Notes under the pieces: generated by a model
Told to the model about the DNA's origin: nothing
What the model saw: the letters and a program-made list of their open reading frames with translations, nothing else
Databases searched by the model: none
Assembly (NCBI GenBank): GCA_949286815.1
Contig: CASEEB010000204.1
Location: forward strand, 1 to 6,463
Source: an uncultured Eubacteriales bacterium
GTDB lineage: Bacteria > Bacillota > Clostridia > Oscillospirales > CAG-272
Reading direction: 5' to 3'
DNA: 6,463 nt
Shown here: positions 1-4,167 of the stretch, in pieces
Layout of the letters: every line of letters begins with the position of its first letter
How positions within the stretch are numbered: position 1 is the stretch's first letter
Made by a program: the position numbers and the translations under genes

Positions 1-135
1 TGCCGCCGGGTCTCCCTTGGGCATAAGGTGCATCTGCATCAGAACACTTCTGGTAAGATATTTACACTTTTCCGCTTCTTCTCTGGTTATCTGCGGTATA
101 ATCGCGCCTGACCGCAGTTTCATTGTATTTTTCAA
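1..135 (-). CDS. N-terminal fragment of an unidentified protein, cut by the window edge
   Basis: An open minus-strand frame runs from a TTG at 133-135 to the window edge with no stop, giving 45 visible residues. I chose the TTG because GGGAGGA (141-147) lies 5 nt before it; the in-frame ATG at 121-123 would be 17 nt away. The visible product starts (M)KNTMKLRSGAIIPQITREE and continues with a Glu/Lys-rich, helix-prone stretch, then KYLTRSVLMQ and MPKGDPAA. I see no signal peptide, membrane segment or motif that I recognise. It is not ribosomal protein L10, which would be expected after rplA in most Bacillota. It may be expressed from the promoter at 734-762 or from a closer one I cannot see. 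The reading frame is well supported; the function is unknown. Confidence 0.6.
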   Translation of the reverse strand, partial: MKNTMKLRSGAIIPQITREEAEKCKYLTRSVLMQMHLMPKGDPAA

Positions 136-140
136 AACTA

Positions 141-164
141 TCCTCCCGACAACTGTTTTTCGGG
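141..164 (-). promoter_or_regulatory. Ribosome binding site inside a small hairpin
   Basis: On the minus strand CCCGA (160-164) can pair with TCGGG (145-149) across a 10-nt loop. The right arm overlaps the Shine-Dalgarno GGGAGGA (141-147) of the partial gene, so three of its bases would be paired. This could modulate initiation, but a 5-bp stem is short and the idea is an inference. On the plus strand the same stem is followed by GGTTTT, so a weak terminator in that direction is the alternative reading. Confidence 0.3.
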
Positions 165-440
165 GGTTTTAATAGCTTATTTCCCGTATTAACAGCATCA
201 ATTTCATTTTTTATAAATAAAACCCGGCGCCGGTGTACAGAAATACGCCGTTGTTACATCGCATAATTAATAAGGGCAAATGCATATCGGAAAAGCAATC
301 AGCCCCACAAATTATTTTGTTATACAATTTCTTCGGAAAAAAACCGCCTCTGTAAACACCGGTTGCCTTTTAGTTATATAATCCATATATGGCAACAAAA
401 AACGACATTAAGTAATTAAATATTTACACTATATATCAAA
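165..440. other. AT-rich intergenic stretch with no recognisable gene
   Basis: Neither strand shows a reading frame with a ribosome binding site, and I see no tRNA or known RNA. Two small symmetric elements stand out: a perfect 10-bp palindrome CCGGCGCCGG (224-233), and an inverted repeat GTTGCC (362-367) / GGCAAC (391-396) around a 23-nt AT-rich loop. If the promoter at 734-762 drives the leftmost gene, this stretch is the proximal part of a very long 5' leader. Otherwise it is plain spacer. Confidence 0.5.
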
Positions 441-687
441 CCGAACTGCGGACATTGTATGCAGTCCGAAAATATTATTCTTTTGAAGTTCTTTACGCTG
501 TATGTTAAATACCGCGGGCAGAACAATATTTGCCTGATTTTTTCACGCTGTAACAAAGCTGAGTACGAAGCCACGGACAGTTTTACGTCAGTAAAACTGC
601 CGTATACAGCAAGTAAAATAATATTTGTTCGATTTCTTCACGCTGTATACAAAACTGCGGCATACAGCACGCAAAACAGTATTTAAT
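441..687 (-). repeat. Decayed tandem hairpin-repeat array, inverted relative to the array at 6192-6463
   Basis: Read on the minus strand, this begins with ATTAAATACTGTTTT (673-687), as the right-hand array does, followed by GCTGTATGCC. The first unit (642-668) keeps the outer arms GCTGTATGC and GTATACAGC but lacks 26 bp of inner hairpin. Its 31-nt spacer (611-641) is identical to the last spacer of the right array. The second unit (547-610) has an intact inner stem (CAGTTTTAC, TGAC loop, GTAAAACTG) and extra bases before its right arm. Its spacer (516-546) matches at about 70 percent. Beyond that only fragments remain (about 497-515 and 441-466), so decay increases leftwards. A 75-codon open frame on the plus strand (459-686) is a by-product of the repeat and not a credible gene. 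Confidence 0.85.
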
Positions 688-698
688 GGAGTCCTATA

Positions 699-733
699 TG
701 CTGTATGCAATGCTGCTATGCAATGCTGTATAC
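699..733. repeat. Three short direct repeats of a TGCTGTATGCAA-type unit
   Basis: TGCTGTATGCAA (699-710), TGCTGCTATGCAA (711-723) and TGCTGTATAC (724-733) follow each other directly. They use the same GCTGTAT core as the arms of the large repeat, so they may be a degenerate edge of the array. They lie just downstream of the -10 at 734-739 and would form the first bases of its transcript. Confidence 0.65.
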
Positions 734-762
734 ATTATACCATAAACTGACTCTATTTACAA
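734..762 (-). promoter_or_regulatory. Sigma-70-type promoter reading leftwards into the repeat array
   Basis: On the minus strand TTGTAA (757-762) and a perfect TATAAT (734-739) are separated by exactly 17 bp. TGG precedes the -10, giving an extended -10. Transcription would start near 727 and run through the short repeats and the left array toward the partial gene at 1-135. Its place just after the rplA terminator is where a separate rplJ-rplL promoter is often found in Bacillota. No rplJ follows here. Confidence 0.7.
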
Positions 763-838
763 TAGTTTTTTGAAAAAAACAAAAATAGCCGATGATACGG
801 AATTTTATGTAAATTTTGTTTGTTGCTCGATATTTTAT

Positions 839-885
839 AAAAAGACCCACACGGAAAAAACTTTATGAGTTGTTTCCGTGTGGGT
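839..885 (-). terminator. Intrinsic terminator of the rpmG-rplA operon
   Basis: On the minus strand the arms ACCCACACGGAAA (873-885) and TTTCCGTGTGGGT (845-857) pair perfectly over 13 bp. The stem extends inwards with AACT/AGTT after one mismatch, to a small loop. CTTTTT (839-844) follows. This is a textbook rho-independent terminator about 57 nt after the rplA stop. A smaller hairpin, TTTGCCGGT with ACCGCAAA (921-941), sits right after the stop and may add 3'-end stability. A perfect 14-bp palindrome (883-896) overlaps the base of the terminator stem. Confidence 0.92.
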
Positions 886-941
886 TAAATTTAACCTACG
901 TTAAAGACATCTATTATTTATTTGCGGTAACGACCGGCAAA

Positions 942-1637
942 TCAGCCGAGCTTACCCTGATTTATTTTAATACCGGGACCCATTGTGGAAGCAATGACGC
1001 AGCTTTTAATATACTGACCCTTAGCGGCAGCCGGTCTTGCTTTGATTATGGCTCCGAGAAGCGTATCAAAGTTCTGCTGAAGCTTTTCGGCTCCGAACGA
1101 TGCTTTACCGATGGGGCAGTGGATAATATTGGTCTTATCAAGACGGTACTCTATCTTACCTGCCTTTGCTTCGTTTACCGCGCGGACAACGTCGGGAGTA
1201 ACGGTACCTGCCTTGGGGGAGGGCATAAGTCCCTTGGGTCCGAGCACCTTACCCAGACGACCGATGACGCCCATCATGTCCGGGGAAGCGATAACAACAT
1301 CAAAATCAAACCAGTTTTCGTTCTGAATCTTTTCGGCATATTCCGCGCCGCCGGCGTAATCGGCACCCGCGTCAAGAGCCGCCTGAACATTGTCGCCTTT
1401 GGCGAAGACAAGCACTTTTACGGATTTACCGGTTCCGTTGGGGAGCACAACCGCTCCTCTTACCTGTTGGTCCGCGTGACGGGAGTCGACACCCAAGCGA
1501 ACATGAACCTCAATGGTCTCATCAAATTTTGCCTTTGAAGTCTGACAAACAAGAGCCAAAGCCTCGGAGGGATCGTACAGTTTATTTTTTTCAATCAATT
1601 TTACGCTGTCTGCGTATTTCTTACCCATTTTAGCCAT
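942..1637 (-). CDS. rplA: 50S ribosomal protein L1
   Basis: L1 binds the 23S rRNA stalk (H76-H78) near the E site, helps release deacylated tRNA, and in many bacteria represses its own mRNA. The product is 231 residues, the normal bacterial length. The family signature lies at about residues 121-146 (MMGVIGRLGKVLGPKGLMPS and onward), in the middle domain. The RNA-binding domain is formed by the N-terminal part (residues 1-67, with FDETIEVHVRLG) and the C-terminal part (about 160-231, with STMGPGIKI). AGGAGGT (1647-1653) is 9 nt before the ATG, which fixes the start. The gap to rplK is 15 nt and the Shine-Dalgarno overlaps the rplK stop, so the two genes are likely translationally coupled. The gene is intact, and the operon terminator follows the stop. 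The matching L1-type RNA site upstream of rplK indicates autoregulation. Confidence 0.98.
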   Translation of the reverse strand: MAKMGKKYADSVKLIEKNKLYDPSEALALVCQTSKAKFDETIEVHVRLGVDSRHADQQVRGAVVLPNGTGKSVKVLVFAKGDNVQAALDAGADYAGGAEYAEKIQNENWFDFDVVIASPDMMGVIGRLGKVLGPKGLMPSPKAGTVTPDVVRAVNEAKAGKIEYRLDKTNIIHCPIGKASFGAEKLQQNFDTLLGAIIKARPAAAKGQYIKSCVIASTMGPGIKINQGKLG

Positions 1638-1652
1638 TTTTCACATACCTCC

Positions 1653-2078
1653 TCAGTCTTCGACCACAACGCCCATTGAACGAGCCGTACCGGCAATCAT
1701 GCTCATTGCGGCTTCAATCGAGCCTGCGTTAAGGTCGGGCATTTTTGTCTCTGCGATTTTTCTTACCTGCTCTTTTGTGAGCTTGGCAACCTTGGTTTTG
1801 TTGGGCTTGTCAGAACCCGATTCAATACCTGCCGCTTTCTTTATAAGCACGGGAGCAGGCGGTGTTTTCGTGATAAATGTAAAGGACCTGTCCGCGTATA
1901 CCGTGATTACGACAGGAATTATAAGACCTATATCGTTTTTGGTTCTTTCGTTAAATTCTTTGGTAAATACAGGAATTGCAACGCCGTACTGACCGAGCGC
2001 CGGACCTACAGGGGGCTGAGGAGTAGCTTTGCCTGCGGGCAACTGCAATTTAATGTAACCCATAATCTTTTTAGCCAT
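1653..2078 (-). CDS. rplK: 50S ribosomal protein L11
   Basis: L11 is part of the GTPase-associated centre of the large subunit, where it contacts 23S rRNA and the elongation and release factors. The 141-residue product has the usual length. The N-terminal domain has the proline-rich thiopeptide-site segment QPPVGPALGQ (21-30) and GLIIPVVITVYADRSFTF (51-68). The C-terminal RNA-binding domain has KTKVAKLTKEQ, KMPDLNA and GTARSMG. GGAGGTG (2087-2093) lies 8 nt before the ATG. One stretch is unusual: after GQ the sequence is YGVAIPVFTKEF, where many bacteria have HGVNIMxFCKxF. The usually conserved Asn is Ala34 here. The translation start sits just behind the L1-binding element at 2097-2138, so L1 would block initiation of both genes. 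Confidence 0.98.
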   Translation of the reverse strand: MAKKIMGYIKLQLPAGKATPQPPVGPALGQYGVAIPVFTKEFNERTKNDIGLIIPVVITVYADRSFTFITKTPPAPVLIKKAAGIESGSDKPNKTKVAKLTKEQVRKIAETKMPDLNAGSIEAAMSMIAGTARSMGVVVED

Positions 2079-2096
2079 AATAATTACACCTCCAAT

Positions 2097-2138
2097 AGTG
2101 GTATTTCTACGGGAATTGAAAAATTTTTCCCTCCCACT
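2097..2138 (-). promoter_or_regulatory. L1-binding mRNA element copying the 23S rRNA L1 site
   Basis: The minus-strand RNA has an outer stem AGUGG (2134-2138) / CCACU (2097-2101) and an inner stem GGGAA/UUCCC (2111-2115 on the right side). Between them is an asymmetric internal loop formed by GA on one side and GUAGAAAUA on the other. In 23S rRNA, L1 recognises a stem carrying GUGGGAG on one strand and UGAAAUACCAC on the other (from memory of the E. coli H76-H78 sequence). This leader has GUGGGAG and AGAAAUACCAC in the same arrangement. The element ends 3 nt before the rplK Shine-Dalgarno, so bound L1 would block ribosome entry. The rRNA mimicry is visible; binding is inferred from the known L1 autoregulation of L11-L1 operons. 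Confidence 0.85.
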
Positions 2139-2142
2139 TTAT

Positions 2143-2194
2143 GTGCAAACGCACGTTAAACGCTTTCCGATATTCTCGACATGTAAGCGTTTAA
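2143..2194 (-). other. Inverted repeats in the nusG-rplK gap
   Basis: TTAAACGCTT pairs with AAGCGTTTAA (arms at 2185-2194 and 2156-2165, 19-nt loop), followed by a small GTGC-GTTT-GCAC hairpin (2143-2154). No T-run follows on either strand, so this is not a standard terminator. It may be a processing site or may insulate the L1 element from nusG translation. I find no convincing separate promoter for rplK here. Confidence 0.45.
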
Positions 2195-2220
2195 AAAAGA
2201 CATTTTAAACAAAAAGTTTT

Positions 2221-2766
2221 TTATACGCGCGATTTGAGCTTCAGCATGGACGCGTTAAGCTCGACCGGCATATCTCTTCTTCCGCGCTTCACCAGCACGG
2301 TCACGGTTTTGAGGTCATCCGAGATAGACTGAACGGTTCCGTCATATCCTTCAAACAATCCGCTTATAACCTCGACCTCGTCCCCGACTTTAAATGAAAG
2401 CTGAACCTTGACGTCCTCAATGTTCATATCGATGACCTCTTTATCCGAAAGCGGAGTGGGACGCGAGCCGGGACCGACAAAGCCCGTGACGCCCGTAATA
2501 TTTCTTACGGCGTGCCAACTTTCATCCGTCATAATCATTTTAATAAAGACATAACTCGGAAAAATCTTTATCTCTTCGGTTTTTTCCTTGTCTCCGTCTT
2601 TTTCGATAACCGTTTCCACGGGAATTTTTATATCGTAAATAAGATTTCCCAGACCGCGGTTTTCGACAATTTTCTCAAGGCTTGTTTTTACCTTGTTTTC
2701 GTACCCCGAATAAGTGTGCGCAACATACCATTTCAGGCCTACGTTCATCTCATCAATATCACTCAT
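2221..2766 (-). CDS. nusG: Transcription termination/antitermination factor NusG
   Basis: NusG binds RNA polymerase to control pausing, termination and, in many bacteria, coupling to the ribosome. The 181-residue protein has the NGN domain at about 10-118 (KWYVAHTYSGYENKV, then IFPSYVFIKM and the VRNITGVTGFVG motif). The KOW domain follows at about 124-178 (FKVGDEVEVISGLFEGYDG). Length and domain order are those of ordinary bacterial NusG, and no extra domain is present. The ATG at 2764-2766 has GGAGT 9 nt upstream; the internal Met7 is a less likely start. The gene follows secE by 36 nt, the classic secE-nusG pairing, and precedes rplK after a 142-nt gap that holds leader structures. Expression should come from the rpmG promoter. 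Confidence 0.97.
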   Translation of the reverse strand: MSDIDEMNVGLKWYVAHTYSGYENKVKTSLEKIVENRGLGNLIYDIKIPVETVIEKDGDKEKTEEIKIFPSYVFIKMIMTDESWHAVRNITGVTGFVGPGSRPTPLSDKEVIDMNIEDVKVQLSFKVGDEVEVISGLFEGYDGTVQSISDDLKTVTVLVKRGRRDMPVELNASMLKLKSRV

Positions 2767-2802
2767 ATTACAGTAACTCCGTTTATTTACACCCTATCAA
2801 AA

Positions 2803-3321
2803 TTATCTGCTGAAAAGTGATGCAAGACCTATAATTCCACTGCTGAAAGCGAAATCAAGCAAACCTACAAGTACGGCTACCGCGACACAAATCACAATAA
2901 CGACAAGAAAATTCTTGCGTGTCTGTTCTTTTGGTGACCAAATGATTTTGTGCAGTTCGTTCTTTACGGAACGGAGGAACGCTCCGAGCTTAACTCTGTT
3001 TTTAATTATCAGGACTACGGCAATTACAATAATTACGCCGCCGATAACAAGGTTTACCACAAGCTCGGTGATGTTGCTCTCGCCTTCTTCTCCGGTTCCC
3101 GTTGTGGTTTCCGCGCCTGAGGTGGTCTCCGTTGCGGTTTCCGACTCATCCTCGGTTGCCGCCGTCGTTGAGTCTTCGGAGCTTTCCTCGGTTACCGCTT
3201 CGCTTTGCTGATCAGATACCGATTCTTCTTCTGCGGCAAAAGCATTAACTGTAAAAAAAGAGAGCATTAAAATTACAGACAAGAACAGGGCGACCAGACT
3301 TCTGCTGTTTCTGACAGTCAT
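2803..3321 (-). CDS. secE: Protein translocase subunit SecE with an unusual N-terminal extension
   Basis: SecE clamps and stabilises SecY in the membrane translocation channel. The C-terminal part is a clear SecE core: the cytoplasmic amphipathic helix at about 107-138 with VKNELHKIIWSPKEQT (including the conserved Trp), then the membrane helix at 137-157. The product is 172 residues, whereas Bacillota SecE is usually about 60-90. The extra part resembles a Sec signal peptide (residues 1-29, hydrophobic 8-24, AFA-A possible cleavage). It is followed by about 55 residues rich in Glu, Ser and Thr with no Lys or Arg (30-85) and a membrane segment (86-106). I chose the ATG at 3319-3321 because GGAGGG (3330-3335) lies 8 nt upstream. 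A GTG at 3340-3342 would add 7 residues but has no site and overlaps the rpmG stop. If the N-terminus stays attached, the layout equals a three-helix SecE with a greatly enlarged outer loop. Confidence 0.93.
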   Translation of the reverse strand: MTVRNSRSLVALFLSVILMLSFFTVNAFAAEEESVSDQQSEAVTEESSEDSTTAATEDESETATETTSGAETTTGTGEEGESNITELVVNLVIGGVIIVIAVVLIIKNRVKLGAFLRSVKNELHKIIWSPKEQTRKNFLVVIVICVAVAVLVGLLDFAFSSGIIGLASLFSR

Positions 3322-3338
3322 TTTAACCACCCTCCGCT

Positions 3339-3500
3339 TCACTTTGTTTCTTTGTGAAGAGTGTGCTTGCGGCAGAACTTGCAGTATTTTTTAAGTTCCA
3401 ATCTGTCCGGATCATTCTTCTTATTTTTCTTTGTGTCATAATTTCTCTGCTTGCATTCGGTGCAGGCAAGAGTAATTTTGACTCTTACGTCATTAGCCAT
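3339..3500 (-). CDS. rpmG: 50S ribosomal protein L33, zinc-binding form
   Basis: L33 is a small protein of the large subunit near the E site. This short gene encodes 53 residues: MANDVRVKITLACTECKQRN, then a Lys/Asn-rich turn, LELKKYCKFCRKHTLHKETK, and a stop. Two CxxC pairs (C13/C16 and C40/C43) mark the zinc-ribbon form; many bacteria also keep zinc-free copies, and none is seen here. GGGAGGT (3510-3516) sits 9 nt before the ATG. It is the first gene of the operon. Its stop is 17 nt before the secE start, and the secE Shine-Dalgarno begins a few bases after the stop. The order rpmG-secE-nusG-rplK-rplA is the standard one in Bacillota. Confidence 0.97.
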   Translation of the reverse strand: MANDVRVKITLACTECKQRNYDTKKNKKNDPDRLELKKYCKFCRKHTLHKETK

Positions 3501-3525
3501 GATTTCGGCACCTCCCGTTTAAAAT

Positions 3526-3591
3526 TTATTTGACAGCCAAACTGTCCGTGTACCTCCCTCTGACAGGAATGTCCGTTTGCGCGCCGGACAT
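3526..3591 (-). promoter_or_regulatory. Structured rpmG leader with a 21-codon open frame
   Basis: The leader between promoter and rpmG has a 7-bp hairpin ATGTCCG/CGGACAT (3569-3591). Further segments can pair in competing ways: CTGTC (3562-3566) with GACAG (3542-3546), or that GACAG with CTGTC (3532-3536), while a second CGGACA can compete for the first arm. The same bases form an open frame from ATG (3589-3591) to TAA (3526-3528), 21 residues starting MSGAQTDIPV. No good ribosome binding site precedes that ATG, so translation is doubtful. A regulatory leader is plausible, but I recognise no known family. Confidence 0.4.
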
Positions 3592-3623
3592 AACAAAAAA
3601 GCCTTGTTTACAGAGGTAAATTA

Positions 3624-3652
3624 ATTATACCACTTTAAGGAAAGCTTGTCAA
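3624..3652 (-). promoter_or_regulatory. Consensus promoter of the rpmG-secE-nusG-rplK-rplA operon
   Basis: TTGACA (3647-3652) and TATAAT (3624-3629) are both perfect sigma-70/SigA hexamers with a 17-bp spacer. TGG before the -10 makes it an extended -10 as well. The predicted start near 3617 gives a leader of about 115 nt before rpmG. Such strength fits a growth-linked ribosomal operon. Confidence 0.93.
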
Positions 3653-3740
3653 GAGTTTTTTAATAAAATTTAAAATATGTTATTTCAATTCAAAAAGTAA
3701 GCTTTAAGCTAACAAAATTGAAAAGACAAGGGCAAAAGTG

Positions 3741-3769
3741 TTGACAACACAAGCCTGTTGTGCTATACT
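3741..3769 (+). promoter_or_regulatory. Promoter of feoA-feoB with an inverted repeat in the spacer
   Basis: TTGACA (3741-3746) and TATACT (3764-3769) are 17 bp apart, with TGC before the -10. The spacer carries CACAA-GCCTG-TTGTG (3748-3762), which also reads as ACAACA/TGTTGT. A repressor bound there would cover the promoter, and iron-responsive control is expected for feo genes. The site does not match the Fur or DtxR/IdeR consensus as I know them. The promoter is well supported; the operator role is an inference. Another partial palindrome, AAGCTT-T-AAGCT (3700-3710), lies upstream. Confidence 0.8.
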
Positions 3770-3795
3770 AATTGCATATAATTATACTATAATGT

Positions 3796-3825
3796 AGCCT
3801 TTTGGGTTTATTAACCAAGAGGGCT
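3796..3825 (+). other. Hairpin in the feoA 5' leader
   Basis: AGCCTTTTGGGTT (3796-3808) folds onto AACCAAGAGGGCT (3813-3825) around a TATT loop. Of 13 positions, 10 are Watson-Crick pairs, 2 are G-U wobbles and 1 is a mismatch. No T-run follows, so it is not a terminator. It lies about 20 nt after the likely transcription start and 33 nt before the feoA start. It may stabilise the mRNA or take part in regulation; I recognise no known riboswitch. Confidence 0.6.
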
Positions 3826-3858
3826 CAACAGTCATATACAGGAAAGGCGGTAATATAC

Positions 3859-4101
3859 TTGACGCTTGATAAACTTCAGATCGGACAAAGCGGTGTAATC
3901 ACGGCGGTAGGCGGCGCCGGCGCATTGCGCAACAGGCTGTTGGATATGGGTCTTATACCAAAGACAAAGGTGACGTTGCGAAAGGTGGCTCCTCTGGGCG
4001 ACCCCATAGAAATACTTATAAGAGGGTATGTTCTTACTATACGGAAAGAAGAAGCCAGGGAAATTACTGTTGAATTATGCGATAAAAATCATAAGCAATA
4101 G
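3859..4101 (+). CDS. feoA: FeoA, ferrous iron transport accessory protein
   Basis: FeoA is a small cytoplasmic SH3-like protein that supports Fe(II) uptake by FeoB. The product is 80 residues: TLDKLQIGQSGVITAVGG, ALRNRLLDMGLIPKT, VTLRKVAPLGDPIEI and RGYVLTIRKEEA, which cover the whole FeoA family pattern. I start it at TTG (3859-3861): family members begin with a sequence like MTLDKL, and GGAAAGGCGG (3841-3850) lies 8 nt upstream. The frame stays open back to another TTG at 3802, but that would add 19 residues unlike FeoA and has no binding site. It lies 66 nt ahead of feoB and is transcribed with it from the promoter at 3741-3769. The two genes are separate rather than fused. Confidence 0.94.
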   Translation: MTLDKLQIGQSGVITAVGGAGALRNRLLDMGLIPKTKVTLRKVAPLGDPIEILIRGYVLTIRKEEAREITVELCDKNHKQ

Positions 4102-4105
4102 ACAC

Positions 4106-4142
4106 TAAGCTTTTTAATTACAAGTAAAATTAAAAAAGCTTA
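4106..4142 (+). other. Hairpin between feoA and feoB
   Basis: TAAGCTTTTTAATT (4106-4119) pairs with AATTAAAAAAGCTTA (4128-4142), a 14-bp stem with one bulged A and an 8-nt loop. It begins 5 nt after the feoA stop and ends 5 nt before the feoB Shine-Dalgarno. No U-tract follows, so full termination is unlikely. A role in mRNA processing or in setting the feoA:feoB ratio is an inference. Confidence 0.65.
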
Positions 4143-4167
4143 AATATAAGGAGTTGCAATTTAATCT

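Noticed and set aside
459..686. Plus-strand 75-residue open frame in the left repeats
   Set aside because: It lies wholly within the decayed repeat array, has no ribosome binding site, and stays open only because the 84-bp unit is divisible by three. Homologous frames in the right array are broken by stops (for example TAA in unit 1 and TGA in the second spacer, read on the minus strand).
136..840. tRNA, L10-leader RNA or rplJ remnant
   Set aside because: No cloverleaf and no L10-like coding sequence was found in the stretch; only repeats, one promoter and AT-rich spacer are visible.
816..1538. Long plus-strand open frame of 240 residues
   Set aside because: It is the antisense of rplA and its terminator, with no ribosome binding site, while the minus strand encodes an unmistakable L1.
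3322..3342. Upstream GTG start for secE
   Set aside because: It overlaps the rpmG stop and has no Shine-Dalgarno; the ATG at 3319-3321 has GGAGGG at ideal distance.
3741..3800. Fur or DtxR/IdeR box upstream of feoA
   Set aside because: I could not align GATAATGATAATC-type or TTAGGTTAGCCTAA-type consensus to the sequence with acceptable mismatches.
3802..3858. Upstream TTG start for feoA
   Set aside because: It would place the leader hairpin inside the coding region and add residues not seen in FeoA, with no ribosome binding site.
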